DNA from: JAHEEL01 sp963836085
Lineage (GTDB): Bacteria; Actinomycetota; Acidimicrobiia; Spongiisociales; UBA5794
NCBI GenBank assembly: GCA_963836085.1
Contig: CAWIHT010000015.1
Location: 183,202-247,201 of the forward strand
Direction: 5' to 3'
Length of the DNA stretch: 64,000 nucleotides
In this document: positions 7,200 to 16,263 of the stretch, piece after piece
Position numbering within the stretch: position 1 is the first letter of the stretch
How the letters are laid out: every line of letters begins with the position of its first letter
Notes under the pieces: model-generated
The model's database searches: none
What the model was told of the DNA's origin: nothing
The model's input: the letters and a program-made list of their open reading frames with translations, nothing else
Translations under genes and position numbers: made by a program

Positions 7200-10100
7200 G
7201 TGTTTTCTGTAGCGCTGTCCCGTGGACGTATCGGGCATGTCCGAAGGTTTCTGATTGTCGGTCTTGCGGCCGTGCTGCTGTTCACAGCACTGGCGATCGT
7301 GCCTGGCAGTCCGTTCGCACCCGAAGCTGGCGCAGATGCCGGGGACTTTGGCAACATCGACCTTGCCGCCGCAACCCCCGGGACATACAACCAAGCGATC
7401 TCCAATGGCGGTGGCGTGTGGAGCAGTCGCGTGGAGTCCCTCGAGGGCGGCGACTTCAAGTGCGACGATTGGGTCGTTTTCTTGACAAGGATCCCTGTTG
7501 ACGCAACGGCGACTGATACGCCCATGACTGTCGAGCTCGACTACAGCTTCACCGCTCACGCGACCGGACAGCCTGGTGTGTCGTTTGGTGCCGTCGATAG
7601 CGTGATGGTCAATCCTGACCCTGCGAATTCGCCCAATCCAAGCCCGGCAGTCGTGACACTCGTCAGTTCAGGCATCAACGGAACAGAGTTCGTGAAGCCT
7701 GCCACGCTCGACGCAAAGGTGAGGGTGGCAAGTCTGGATCCCGGTGACGAGGTCATCGTCCGCGTTCCGGTACGAATCCACTGCAACGGACAGAAGCCGA
7801 CCGGCAACCTTCAGGGCTATCTGACAGCAGTGAATCTCACAGCGACCGCTGATGGCCTCCTCCCGGAGCCTGAAGCGATCTCGAGTGGGGGAAATCAAAC
7901 CATCCCCCTCAAGTCGGTTGGCAAGATCATCCGGCCAGCAACACTCATCATCCTCAAGGACACAATCGGCGGAGATGGGACTTTCCGCTTCACGAGCGGG
8001 ACGCTGGCGCCTGCACCATTCGACGTGACGACCGTTGGGGGCACAGGAGAGCAGATCTTCTACGACCTCAGCCCGGGCATCTACGATGTGAACGAAGATC
8101 CAGTGCCGGCGGGTTGGGACCTAACGTCGGCGACGTGTGACGACGGGAGTCAGATCGGCAGCATCGACCTCGGCGAGGGTGAGACTGTTACGTGCACCTT
8201 CGAAAACTCCAAGCGGAACCCGTCGATGACGGTTGTGAAGTCTTCGGCGACCACGAGTCTTTCGGCGCCGGGGACCGTGACGTATACCTATCTGGTGACC
8301 AACACCGGGAACGTGGAGATCACCGGCTTGGCGCTCGTTGACGACAACGACAACAACGACATGTCGTGCGGTGCGACCACCATTGCGGTGGGTGGGTCCA
8401 CGACATGTAGCGCGACGCACACGTTCACGCAGGCCGAGTTGGATGCCGACGGTTCACCAACGCCTGGCAGCGGCGTGTTGTTCAACGAGGTGACGGCGTC
8501 ATCGAATGAGACACCCGACGCCACCGACGACCTGTCGATCCCGATCACACAGGACCCGTCGATGACGGTTGTGAAGTCTTCGGCGACCACGAGTCTTTCG
8601 GCGCCGGGGACCGTGACGTATACCTATCTGGTGACCAACACCGGGAACGTGGAGATCACCGGCTTGGCGCTCGTTGACGACAACGACAACAACGACATGT
8701 CGTGCGGTGCGACCACCATTGCGGTGGGTGGGTCCACGACATGTAGCGCGACGCACACGTTCACGCAGGCCGAGTTGGATGCCGACGGTTCACCAACGCC
8801 TGGCAGCGGCGTGTTGTTCAACGAGGTGACGGCGTCATCGAATGAGACACCCGACGCCACCGACGACCTGTCGATCCCGATCACACAGGACCCGTCGATG
8901 ACGGTTGTGAAGTCTTCGGCGACCACGAGTCTTTCGGCGCCGGGGACCGTGACGTATACCTATCTGGTGACCAACACCGGGAACGTGGAGATCACCGGCT
9001 TGGCGCTCGTTGACGACAACGACAACAACGACATGTCGTGCGGTGCGACCACCATTGCGGTGGGTGGGTCCACGACATGTAGCGCGACGCACACGTTCAC
9101 GCAGGCCGAGTTGGATGCCGACGGTTCACCAACGCCTGGCAGCGGCGTGTTGTTCAACGAGGTGACGGCGTCATCGAATGAGACACCCGACGCCACCGAC
9201 GACCTGTCGATCCCGATCACACAGGACCCGTCGATGACGGTTGTGAAGTCTTCGGCGACCACGAGTCTTTCGGCGCCGGGGACCGTGACGTATACCTATC
9301 TGGTGACCAACACCGGGAACGTGGAGATCACCGGCTTGGCGCTCGTTGACGACAACGACAACAACGACATGTCGTGCGGTGCGACCACCATTGCGGTGGG
9401 TGGGTCCACGACATGTAGCGCGACGCACACGTTCACGCAGGCCGAGTTGGATGCCGACGGTTCACCAACGCCTGGCAGCGGCGTGTTGTTCAACGAGGTG
9501 ACGGCGTCATCGAATGAGACACCCGACGCCACCGACGACCTGTCGATCCCGATCACACAGGACCCGTCGATGACGGTTGTGAAGTCTTCGGCGACCACGA
9601 GTCTTTCGGCGCCGGGGACCGTGACGTATACCTATCTGGTGACCAACACCGGGAACGTGGAGATCACCGGCTTGGCGCTCGTTGACGACAACGACAACAA
9701 CGACATGTCGTGCGGTGCGACCACCATTGCGGTGGGTGGGTCCACGACATGTAGCGCGACGCACACGTTCACGCAGGCCGAGTTGGATGCCGACGGTTCA
9801 CCAACGCCTGGCAGCGGCGTGTTGTTCAACGAGGTGACGGCGTCATCGAATGAGACACCCGACGCCACCGACGACCTGTCGATCCCGATCACACAGGACC
9901 CGTCGATACTCCTGACCAAGTCTGGGACATTCACCGACGAGTCTGGAGATGGGTTCGCGCAAGCCGGTGAGACGATCAGCTATTCGTTCATTGTTGCCAA
10001 CAACGGAAACGTGACCCTGACCGACGTGACACTGGATGACCTGGTCGGTGACGTCACCGTCACCGGTGGTCCGATCGCACTCTTGCCGGTCGGAGCATAC

Positions 10101-11357
10101 GATGACTCGACCTTCACCGGAAGCTACACGATCACCCAAGCCGACATCGACGCCGGAACGTTCTACAACCTGGCAGAAGCGTGCGGCATCGACCCAGGCG
10201 AAGCTGAAGTCTGCGACGAAGACGACCACAGGGAACCCCTCACATGGAACCCGTCGATACTCCTGACCAAGTCTGGGACATTCACCGACGAGTCTGGAGA
10301 TGGGTTCGCGCAAGCCGGTGAGACGATCAGCTATTCGTTCATTGTTGCCAACAACGGAAACGTGACCCTGACCGACGTGACACTGGATGACCTGGTCGGT
10401 GACGTCACCGTCACCGGTGGTCCGATCGCACTCTTGCCGGTCGGAGCATACGATGACTCGACCTTCACCGGAAGCTACACGATCACCCAAGCCGACATCG
10501 ACGCCGGAACGTTCTACAACCTGGCAGAAGCGTGCGGCATCGACCCAGGCGAAGCTGAAGTCTGCGACGAAGACGACCACAGGGAACCCCTCACATGGAA
10601 CCCGTCGATCGACATCGAGAAGGCCACAAACGGCTTTGACGCCGACACCGCGGCAGAAGCCCCGGTTGTGTTCGTGGGCGATGCCGTCGAGTGGACGTAT
10701 GTCGTCACCAACACGGGGAACGTGCCGTTGAGCGGGGTCACGGTCACAGACGATGTACTCGGTGCTATCAGCTGCTCGAGCGCTGTGCTGGCAGTCGGCG
10801 GAGTGATGGAGTGCACCGCGACCGGGTTCGCTGAACTCGTGAACTATGCGAACATCGGAACGGTCATCGGATACTTCGGCGACACGATGGTCACCGACGA
10901 GGATCCGTCGCACTACGCGGGGATCGCGGTCGGAGGTACTGCACAACTGGGCGACACCGTCTGGAACGACACGAACAAGAACGGTGTCCAAGATTCCGGC
11001 GAAGCTGGCATCAACGGAGCCAAGGTGACCCTCAAGGACGCCGACGGAGCGGTCATCGCCACAGCAACGACGGCGAAGGGGCCGTGGGACGGATGGTATA
11101 AGTTCGTCGGCCTCGACGCCGGCCGCTACACCGTCAGCCTGGACACCAGTTCGGTCTCCGGATCGTTGACGACGGCCGGATCGTTCACCATCGACCTCGC
11201 CGACGGCGTTGAGTACCTCGATGCCGACTTCGGCGTCGCCGATGCGCTCCCGAAGACCGGCCTCGACACCGAGTTCCTCGCGATCGCAGCGCTGCTGATG
11301 CTCGGAATGGGAACGGTCCTGGTCCTCGCGACGCGGCGTCGGCGGGACATGGCGTAG
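7200..11357 (+). CDS. Large LPXTG surface protein with identical tandem DUF11 repeats
   Basis: 1385 residues from a GTG with GGAGGT 5 bases upstream. The export signal resembles that of the first surface protein (MFSVALSRG, then a hydrophobic run). A unique N-terminal region (~40-240) and a small beta domain (IILKDTIGGDGTFRFTSGT, ~245-340) are followed by five identical 112-residue DUF11 repeats starting at NPSMTVVKSS, two identical 117-residue repeats starting at PSILLTKSG, one further DUF11 domain (IDIEKATNGFDADT), an SdrD B-like domain (LGDTVWNDTNKNGVQDSGE) and the anchor LPKTG (~1350-1354) with a hydrophobic helix and RRRRDMA. It probably projects a long stalk from the cell wall. Repeat identity at DNA level points to recent amplification. 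Confidence 0.85.
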   Translation: MFSVALSRGRIGHVRRFLIVGLAAVLLFTALAIVPGSPFAPEAGADAGDFGNIDLAAATPGTYNQAISNGGGVWSSRVESLEGGDFKCDDWVVFLTRIPVDATATDTPMTVELDYSFTAHATGQPGVSFGAVDSVMVNPDPANSPNPSPAVVTLVSSGINGTEFVKPATLDAKVRVASLDPGDEVIVRVPVRIHCNGQKPTGNLQGYLTAVNLTATADGLLPEPEAISSGGNQTIPLKSVGKIIRPATLIILKDTIGGDGTFRFTSGTLAPAPFDVTTVGGTGEQIFYDLSPGIYDVNEDPVPAGWDLTSATCDDGSQIGSIDLGEGETVTCTFENSKRNPSMTVVKSSATTSLSAPGTVTYTYLVTNTGNVEITGLALVDDNDNNDMSCGATTIAVGGSTTCSATHTFTQAELDADGSPTPGSGVLFNEVTASSNETPDATDDLSIPITQDPSMTVVKSSATTSLSAPGTVTYTYLVTNTGNVEITGLALVDDNDNNDMSCGATTIAVGGSTTCSATHTFTQAELDADGSPTPGSGVLFNEVTASSNETPDATDDLSIPITQDPSMTVVKSSATTSLSAPGTVTYTYLVTNTGNVEITGLALVDDNDNNDMSCGATTIAVGGSTTCSATHTFTQAELDADGSPTPGSGVLFNEVTASSNETPDATDDLSIPITQDPSMTVVKSSATTSLSAPGTVTYTYLVTNTGNVEITGLALVDDNDNNDMSCGATTIAVGGSTTCSATHTFTQAELDADGSPTPGSGVLFNEVTASSNETPDATDDLSIPITQDPSMTVVKSSATTSLSAPGTVTYTYLVTNTGNVEITGLALVDDNDNNDMSCGATTIAVGGSTTCSATHTFTQAELDADGSPTPGSGVLFNEVTASSNETPDATDDLSIPITQDPSILLTKSGTFTDESGDGFAQAGETISYSFIVANNGNVTLTDVTLDDLVGDVTVTGGPIALLPVGAYDDSTFTGSYTITQADIDAGTFYNLAEACGIDPGEAEVCDEDDHREPLTWNPSILLTKSGTFTDESGDGFAQAGETISYSFIVANNGNVTLTDVTLDDLVGDVTVTGGPIALLPVGAYDDSTFTGSYTITQADIDAGTFYNLAEACGIDPGEAEVCDEDDHREPLTWNPSIDIEKATNGFDADTAAEAPVVFVGDAVEWTYVVTNTGNVPLSGVTVTDDVLGAISCSSAVLAVGGVMECTATGFAELVNYANIGTVIGYFGDTMVTDEDPSHYAGIAVGGTAQLGDTVWNDTNKNGVQDSGEAGINGAKVTLKDADGAVIATATTAKGPWDGWYKFVGLDAGRYTVSLDTSSVSGSLTTAGSFTIDLADGVEYLDADFGVADALPKTGLDTEFLAIAALLMLGMGTVLVLATRRRRDMA
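8220..9899 (+). repeat. Five tandem 336-bp repeats within the surface gene
   Basis: Units begin at 8220, 8556, 8892, 9228 and 9564, each starting with the codons for PSMTVV. I see no base differences between them. The period is a multiple of three, so copy-number changes keep the reading frame and only alter stalk length. Confidence 0.95.
9900..10601 (+). repeat. Two tandem 351-bp repeats within the surface gene
   Basis: Units begin at 9900 and 10251, each starting with PSILLTKSG and ending in EPLTWN. They appear identical at DNA level and encode a different DUF11 subtype from the preceding five repeats. Confidence 0.95.
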
Positions 11358-11387
11358 CGATCACCGCCGGAGAGCACCATCAGGCGA

Positions 11388-11415
11388 GGAGGGGCGGCCA
11401 CATGGCCGCCCCTCC
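11388..11415. terminator. Bidirectional terminator between the surface gene and hisA
   Basis: A perfect 12-bp stem, GGAGGGGCGGCC / GGCCGCCCCTCC with loop ACAT, lies between two convergent genes. It has TT on the right and AA-poor sequence on the left, and can serve both strands. Confidence 0.8.
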
Positions 11416-11440
11416 TTCGATTCGTGGTCTCACACTCGGC

Positions 11441-12142
11441 TCAGCAACGGGCGACCGCCTCTTCGAACGTGAATCGGTCTTCGTAGAGTGCCCGCCCGAC
11501 GACCACCGCATCGGCACCGAGAGCGACGAGCGCATCGAAGTCAGCGAGTGTGCCAACCCCGCCCGACGCGATCAGACGGCACGATGACGCCATCGCCCGG
11601 AATCGCTCGAGCAGCGCAAGGTCGGGACCGATCATCATCCCGTCGGTCTCGATGCCGGTGGCCAGGATGGTGGTGAGTCCGAGGTCGAGCACCCGTTGCA
11701 GTGCCTCGTCGGCCTCGAGGCCGTGATCACTCCACCCGCTCCCTCGCGCTCGTCCCGACCGCACATCGACGCCGGCAACGATCGATCCGGCATCGAGGCG
11801 GGACACGAAGTCCGTTGCCCCCTCGCCCAGAAGAACGCTCCCAACCACGATCCGAGAAAGGCCCGCCGCGAGCGCTGCCTCGGCTGATTCGACCGTCCGT
11901 ATCCCTCCCCCGAACTGGATCGGAACCCTGACGGCCCCAAGTCGCTCGACCAGTCCGCGATTGAGATTGCCGGACCGTGCCCCTTCGAGGTCGACGACAT
12001 GCACCAGATCTGCCCCGGCATCCGCCCATCGCTGGACCATCTCGATCGGATCGTCGGCGTAGCGAGTGACCTGGTCGTAGTCGCCCTGCGCCAGCCGAAC
12101 AGCGTTGCCGCCCAGCACATCAACGGCCGGAATCAATTGCAT
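11441..12142 (-). CDS. hisA: Phosphoribosylformimino-AICAR ribotide isomerase (HisA, possibly PriA)
   Basis: A 233-residue (beta/alpha)8 barrel catalysing the Amadori rearrangement of ProFAR to PRFAR in histidine synthesis. Family marks are the N-terminal catalytic Asp in IPAVDVLGGNAVRL, the phosphate loops FGGGIRT and ASGGVGT, and the second catalytic Asp region ATGIETDGMM. Many actinobacteria use a bifunctional PriA that also does the TrpF step; I cannot decide between HisA and PriA from motifs, and no trpF lies in the window. It is encoded away from the other his genes and diverges from the YerC-like regulator across 72 bases. Confidence 0.9.
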   Translation of the reverse strand: MQLIPAVDVLGGNAVRLAQGDYDQVTRYADDPIEMVQRWADAGADLVHVVDLEGARSGNLNRGLVERLGAVRVPIQFGGGIRTVESAEAALAAGLSRIVVGSVLLGEGATDFVSRLDAGSIVAGVDVRSGRARGSGWSDHGLEADEALQRVLDLGLTTILATGIETDGMMIGPDLALLERFRAMASSCRLIASGGVGTLADFDALVALGADAVVVGRALYEDRFTFEEAVARC

Positions 12143-12164
12143 ACTTCATATCCTTGTGTCGTAT

Positions 12165-12184
12165 TGTGTTAGGACGCTAATACA
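12165..12184. promoter_or_regulatory. Candidate operator between hisA and the regulator/his operon
   Basis: The inverted repeat TGTGTTAG-GACG-CTAATACA (one mismatch) sits in the only intergenic space of the his locus, 22 bases from the hisA start and 30 bases from the regulator start. Its position suits autoregulation and joint control of both divergent his units by the TrpR/YerC-like protein. Confidence 0.5.
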
Positions 12185-12214
12185 TATACGCTCTCCACAC
12201 CAGCGAGGAGGACT

Positions 12215-12523
12215 ATGCCGACCGTGATCGATTCGGATTGGAAGACGCCATCGTCAGAGGCCCTCTTCGACGCCGTCGCCAGCCTTGCGAGTGCCGACGA
12301 GATCGGGCGCTTCCTGCGGGATCTATGCACGCGACACGAACTCGAGGAACTGAGTGCGCGGTGGACGGTCGTACAACTGCTGGAAGACGGCCTCTCGTAC
12401 CGCAAGATCGCGGGAGCGACCGGTGTCTCAACGACCACGATCACCCGAATCAACGAATGGCTGTACCACGGAACCGGCGGATACCGGATTGCGCTGGATC
12501 GGTCCGAAGGAGCAGAAGCGTGA
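12215..12523 (+). CDS. TrpR/YerC-family transcriptional regulator
   Basis: 102 residues; GAGGAGG precedes the ATG. The body matches the TrpR-like YerC/YecD family: an N-terminal helix, LCTRHELEELSARW, then a helix-turn-helix with LSYRKIAGATGVSTTTITR. TrpR itself uses this fold to bind tryptophan and CTAG-type operators. Comparative work has proposed TrpR-family HisR regulators of histidine genes in Firmicutes and Thermotogae. Here the gene overlaps hisG (GTGA), so it is the first gene of the his operon and a histidine-responsive regulator is the natural inference. The effector is not shown by sequence. Confidence 0.8.
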   Translation: MPTVIDSDWKTPSSEALFDAVASLASADEIGRFLRDLCTRHELEELSARWTVVQLLEDGLSYRKIAGATGVSTTTITRINEWLYHGTGGYRIALDRSEGAEA

Positions 12524-13368
12524 ACCTCCGAATTGCCGTCCCGACCAAGGGACGCCTCGCCGAACCGAGTGCCGACCTCCTCAGGCGCGCCGGGATCCGA
12601 TTTGAGCGCAGCGACCGAGCGCTGTCGGTCACGGCCCGCTCGGCCCCGGTCGAACTGCTCTTCGTCCGCTCGGACGACGTAGCCGAACTCGTGGCGGACG
12701 GCGTCGCAGCCCTCGGCATCACCGGTTTCGATCTTCTCGGCGAATCCGGCTTCGACCTGGACGACGTCATGCCGCTTGGTTTCGGCCGATGCTCGCTCAC
12801 TGTGGCCGTTCCGGAAGACTCGCCAATCAATGAGGCGAAAGGACTCGCCGGCAAGCGCGTCGCCACGTCTCACCCGCGAACAGTCACCGACTACTTCGCT
12901 GCGCTCGGCGTCGAGATCGAGACCGTCGCCATGCGCGGCTCCGTAGAGGTGGCGACGAAACTCGATGTTGCCGACGGCATCGCAGACCTGGTGTCGACCG
13001 GAAGCACAATGCTCGTCAACGGCCTGCGACCGATCGAGCGGGTGCTGGATTCCGAAGCGGTCCTCGTCGCAGCTGCAGGTCGAGACCTCGACGAGACCGC
13101 TCAGACGGTCATCACCATGGTCCGAGCGGTCGTCGCGGCCCGCTCCAAGCGCTACGTCCTCATGAACGCCCCGCGCGACATCGTCCCCCGCATCGAGGAG
13201 ATCATTCCCGGCATCGAGGCACCGAGCGTGGTCCCCCTCGCCCACAATGGCATGGTTGCGGTGCACTCGGTCGTCGAGGCCGACCGCCTGTGGCAGGTGC
13301 TGCCCGAACTCGAGGACGCCGGTGCCTCGGGAATCCTCGTCCTGCCCGTTGAGCAGATCATCCCATGA
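12520..13368 (+). CDS. hisG: ATP phosphoribosyltransferase, long form
   Basis: 282 residues from a GTG overlapping the regulator stop. It catalyses the first committed step of histidine synthesis, joining ATP and PRPP. The start LRIAVPTKGRL, the PRPP-loop region (DLVSTGSTMLVNGL) and a C-terminal ~75-residue ACT-like domain (KRYVLMNAPRDIVPRI to GILVLPVEQIIP) are seen. The C-terminal domain marks the long hexameric form with histidine feedback inhibition and no need for HisZ. Its stop overlaps the hisD start by ATGA. Confidence 0.95.
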   Translation: MNLRIAVPTKGRLAEPSADLLRRAGIRFERSDRALSVTARSAPVELLFVRSDDVAELVADGVAALGITGFDLLGESGFDLDDVMPLGFGRCSLTVAVPEDSPINEAKGLAGKRVATSHPRTVTDYFAALGVEIETVAMRGSVEVATKLDVADGIADLVSTGSTMLVNGLRPIERVLDSEAVLVAAAGRDLDETAQTVITMVRAVVAARSKRYVLMNAPRDIVPRIEEIIPGIEAPSVVPLAHNGMVAVHSVVEADRLWQVLPELEDAGASGILVLPVEQIIP

Positions 13369-14663
13369 CGATGCGTCGAGTCAGACTCTCAGACCTCGAT
13401 GAAGCCGGGTACGCCGCGCTCGTCCGGCGGTCCGCAGTACCGGATGCCGGAGTCCGATCGGCAGCTGCCGACATCGTTGACCACATCAGGGTCGGTGGTG
13501 ACGCCGCTGTGCTGGCCGCGAACGGTGAATACGGAGGCGGTCCAGCCGTCGGATCCCTCCGCGTACCGAGCGAGGCTATCGGGGCTGCGTTCAGCGCGGT
13601 GGGACCGGCTATCCGGGATGCCCTCAAGTCCTCAGCCGACAACATTCGGATCGTCCACGAACGACAACGGCCCGTCGACGACCACGTGCGGGTTGCACCC
13701 GGAGTGGCCGTTGAGCGGCGGTGGTCGCCCGTGGACCGTGTCGGCGTGTACGTGCCCGGCGGGCGGGCGGCGTATCCATCGTCCGTTCTCATGGGGGTTG
13801 TCCCGGCTCTCGTCGCCGGCGTTGGAGACATCGTCGTCGTGAGTCCGGGCGGCGACGATGGAACCGTTCACCCCCTCGTCCTGGCAGCATGCGCCTTGCT
13901 CGGCGTCGACGAGGTATACGCGACCGGCGGGGCACAAGGGATTGCCGCGCTCGCCTATGGAACCGAGACGATCGATCCGGTCGACCTGATCGTCGGGCCG
14001 GGTGGCCCGTGGGTCACGGCTGCCAAGCTCGCCGTCTATGGCGTCTGCGGCGTCGATCTCCCCGCAGGACCGAGCGAGGCGCTGATCGTCGTCGACGCCA
14101 CATCCGATCCCGTCATCGCAGCCGCAGACCTCCTCTGCCAGGCCGAGCATGGACCCGACTCCCCCGTGGTACTCGTTTCGGACGACACCGCCGCGCTCGA
14201 TGCTGTGCTGGGCCACGTCGAGGTTCAGCTCGCGAATCTCGACCGGTCGGCGCTCATCCAGGCCTCGATCGACAACCACGGCCTCGCTGTGCTCGCTCCC
14301 GACCTCGACGCCGCCCTCGCCTTCGCCGATGCGTGGGCCCCCGAGCACCTGACGATCCAGACCGCACACCCGGCCCGGGACGCGGATCGAGTTCGCTCCG
14401 CCGGCTCGGTTTTCGTCGGACCGTGGACACCGGAGTCCGCAGGCGACTACGCGACGGGAGCGAACCATGTGCTCCCGACGGGAGGACTCGCCCGGGCCTA
14501 CGGTCCGCTCGCCGTTGAAGACTATGGATCGTGGCGGCAGGTTCAGGAGTTGACCCGGGAGGGTCTGGAGACCATTGCGCCGGTCATCGTGGAGCTCGCG
14601 ACGGCGGAGGGCCTCTCCGCACATGCGCGATGTGTCCAACTCCGATTCGAGGAGACGTCGTGA
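13365..14663 (+). CDS. hisD: Histidinol dehydrogenase
   Basis: 432 residues. This zinc enzyme carries out the last two NAD-dependent oxidations, L-histidinol to L-histidine. Visible marks are RVGVYVPGGRAAYPSS, IVGPGGPWVTAAK, the QAEHGPDSPVVLV segment with zinc and catalytic residues, and TPESAGDYATGANHVLPTGG near the end. Length is typical of the family. It sits in the his operon with 4-base overlaps on both sides, consistent with translational coupling. Confidence 0.95.
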   Translation: MTMRRVRLSDLDEAGYAALVRRSAVPDAGVRSAAADIVDHIRVGGDAAVLAANGEYGGGPAVGSLRVPSEAIGAAFSAVGPAIRDALKSSADNIRIVHERQRPVDDHVRVAPGVAVERRWSPVDRVGVYVPGGRAAYPSSVLMGVVPALVAGVGDIVVVSPGGDDGTVHPLVLAACALLGVDEVYATGGAQGIAALAYGTETIDPVDLIVGPGGPWVTAAKLAVYGVCGVDLPAGPSEALIVVDATSDPVIAAADLLCQAEHGPDSPVVLVSDDTAALDAVLGHVEVQLANLDRSALIQASIDNHGLAVLAPDLDAALAFADAWAPEHLTIQTAHPARDADRVRSAGSVFVGPWTPESAGDYATGANHVLPTGGLARAYGPLAVEDYGSWRQVQELTREGLETIAPVIVELATAEGLSAHARCVQLRFEETS

Positions 14664-15682
14664 CAGTGGAACGGTACGTCTGGCAGCCGACGAGTGCCGA
14701 GATCGCCGAGCGATTTGGCCTCCCGCTCGATCGCGTCGTCCGCTTCGACCAGAACACGGCGCCGGAGGCGACCGACTGGACCATTCCCGTGGCGGACGCA
14801 CCCTTGCACGGACTGAACGAGTACCCCGCGGCTTCCTACCGGCCCCTTCGTGAGGCAGCCGCGGCGTACGCCGGCGTCGAACCCAGCCAAGTCGTCCCGG
14901 GAGCGGGTGTCGACGAACTCATCCTCCTGGCAGCCCGAACGTTCCTCGCCCCCGGGGACCATGCCGCAGGATTCACACCGACCTACCCCCTCTACCGGAT
15001 CGCGACCGAGCAGCAGCGGGCGACATTCACGTCGACGCCGATCGCACCAGACTCTGCTGCCGACGACGCTGACCTCACCTGGATCTGCGTGCCGAACAAC
15101 CCGACCGGGGACCGTCTGCCTGATTCGACCATCGAGCGGATCATCCAGACAGCGTCAGGTGTCGTCGTCCTCGATGCCGCATACGCCGAATTCACCGGCG
15201 ACCTCTGGGGTTCATGGATCGATCGCTACCGCCACCTCCTCGTCCTTCACACGCTCTCAAAGGGCTTCGGTCTCGCGGGAATCCGCGTCGGATACGCCAT
15301 CGGCAACGAGTCGCTGATCGACGCCATCGATCGCGTGCGGCCGCCGGGGAGCGTCTCGACACTCTCCAGCACGCTCGCAATCGCAGCGCTCACTCGTCCG
15401 GAACGGATGCGCCGAGCGGTCGCCGACCTCATCGTCGAACGGGATCGCTTCCGCGACCGTCTCACAAGCCTCGGCCTCGACGTGCCGGCATCCGAGGCGA
15501 ACTTCCTCCTTGCCCACGTCGGCCCCACGGCTCCAATCGTCGCTGCCGCCCTGATGAGCGAGGGCCTCGTGGTTCGTGAGTTCCCTCACATTCCCGAACT
15601 CGTCGATCACCTGCGCTTTACCGTCCGGTCTCAGTCCGATAACGATCGTCTAATCAACACCATTGAAAGGATCCGCTCATGA
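14660..15682 (+). CDS. hisC: Histidinol-phosphate aminotransferase
   Basis: 340 residues from a GTG that overlaps the hisD stop (GTGA). This is a fold-type I PLP enzyme that transaminates imidazole acetol phosphate. Seen are VPNNPTGDRLP, VVLDAAYAEF and the PLP-lysine motif HTLSKGFGLAGIRVGYAIG, with an arginine-containing carboxylate site near the C-terminus (LRFTVRS). A second GTG six bases on is an alternative start. Its stop overlaps the hisB ATG. Confidence 0.93.
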   Translation: MTVERYVWQPTSAEIAERFGLPLDRVVRFDQNTAPEATDWTIPVADAPLHGLNEYPAASYRPLREAAAAYAGVEPSQVVPGAGVDELILLAARTFLAPGDHAAGFTPTYPLYRIATEQQRATFTSTPIAPDSAADDADLTWICVPNNPTGDRLPDSTIERIIQTASGVVVLDAAYAEFTGDLWGSWIDRYRHLLVLHTLSKGFGLAGIRVGYAIGNESLIDAIDRVRPPGSVSTLSSTLAIAALTRPERMRRAVADLIVERDRFRDRLTSLGLDVPASEANFLLAHVGPTAPIVAAALMSEGLVVREFPHIPELVDHLRFTVRSQSDNDRLINTIERIRS

Positions 15683-16263
15683 ACCGAAGGGCCACGGTCT
15701 CGCGAACAACCAAGGAGACCAGCGTCGCGGTCACGATCGACCTCGACGGAACGGGGGCGGCCGACATCGCCACCGGTGTCGGCATCTACGACCACCTCCT
15801 CACCTCGTTTGCCCACCACGGCATGATCGATCTCACGATTCGTACCGATGGCGATCTCCACATCGACGAGCACCACACGGTCGAAGACACCGCGCTCGTC
15901 CTTGGATCAGCTATCGATGAGGCGCTCGGAGATCGAGCGGGGATCACCCGGTTCGCGAGCGCAGCCGTACCGATGGACGAAGCGATTGCCACCTGCGTGA
16001 TCGACGCCGGCGGTCGACCGTACGCGACGCTCGACCTTCAGTTCGTCGGCGAGCGGATCGGGACGATGGGGACACAGATGATTCCCCACGCCCTCGAGTC
16101 GCTCATCCGCACGAGCCGATCGACGGTGCATCTCGACGCCCGAGGAGCGAACGATCACCACATCGCGGAGGCCGCCTTCAAGGCCCTTGGCATCGCCCTG
16201 CGCAGTGCCGTCGCCCTCGATCCCCGCCGTGTCGGTGTCCCGTCGACGAAAGGAACCCTGTGA
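15679..16263 (+). CDS. hisB: Imidazoleglycerol-phosphate dehydratase
   Basis: 194 residues, monofunctional form without the phosphatase domain of the enterobacterial fusion. The metal-binding motifs DIATGVGIYDHLLTSFAHHG, DEHHTVEDTAL and ANDHHIAEAAFKALG are all present. It dehydrates IGP to imidazole acetol phosphate. A separate histidinol-phosphate phosphatase is needed and is not in the window. Confidence 0.95.
   Translation: MNRRATVSRTTKETSVAVTIDLDGTGAADIATGVGIYDHLLTSFAHHGMIDLTIRTDGDLHIDEHHTVEDTALVLGSAIDEALGDRAGITRFASAAVPMDEAIATCVIDAGGRPYATLDLQFVGERIGTMGTQMIPHALESLIRTSRSTVHLDARGANDHHIAEAAFKALGIALRSAVALDPRRVGVPSTKGTL

Noticed and set aside
8220..10601. Repeat array considered as CRISPR
   Set aside because: Units are 336 and 351 bp, contiguous, coding and without spacers.
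9843..10991. Long minus-strand open frame through the surface-gene repeats, and repeated 85-100 residue minus frames in each unit
   Set aside because: They are shadows of the repeated plus-strand codons; composition and repetition follow the real gene and no start signals are present.
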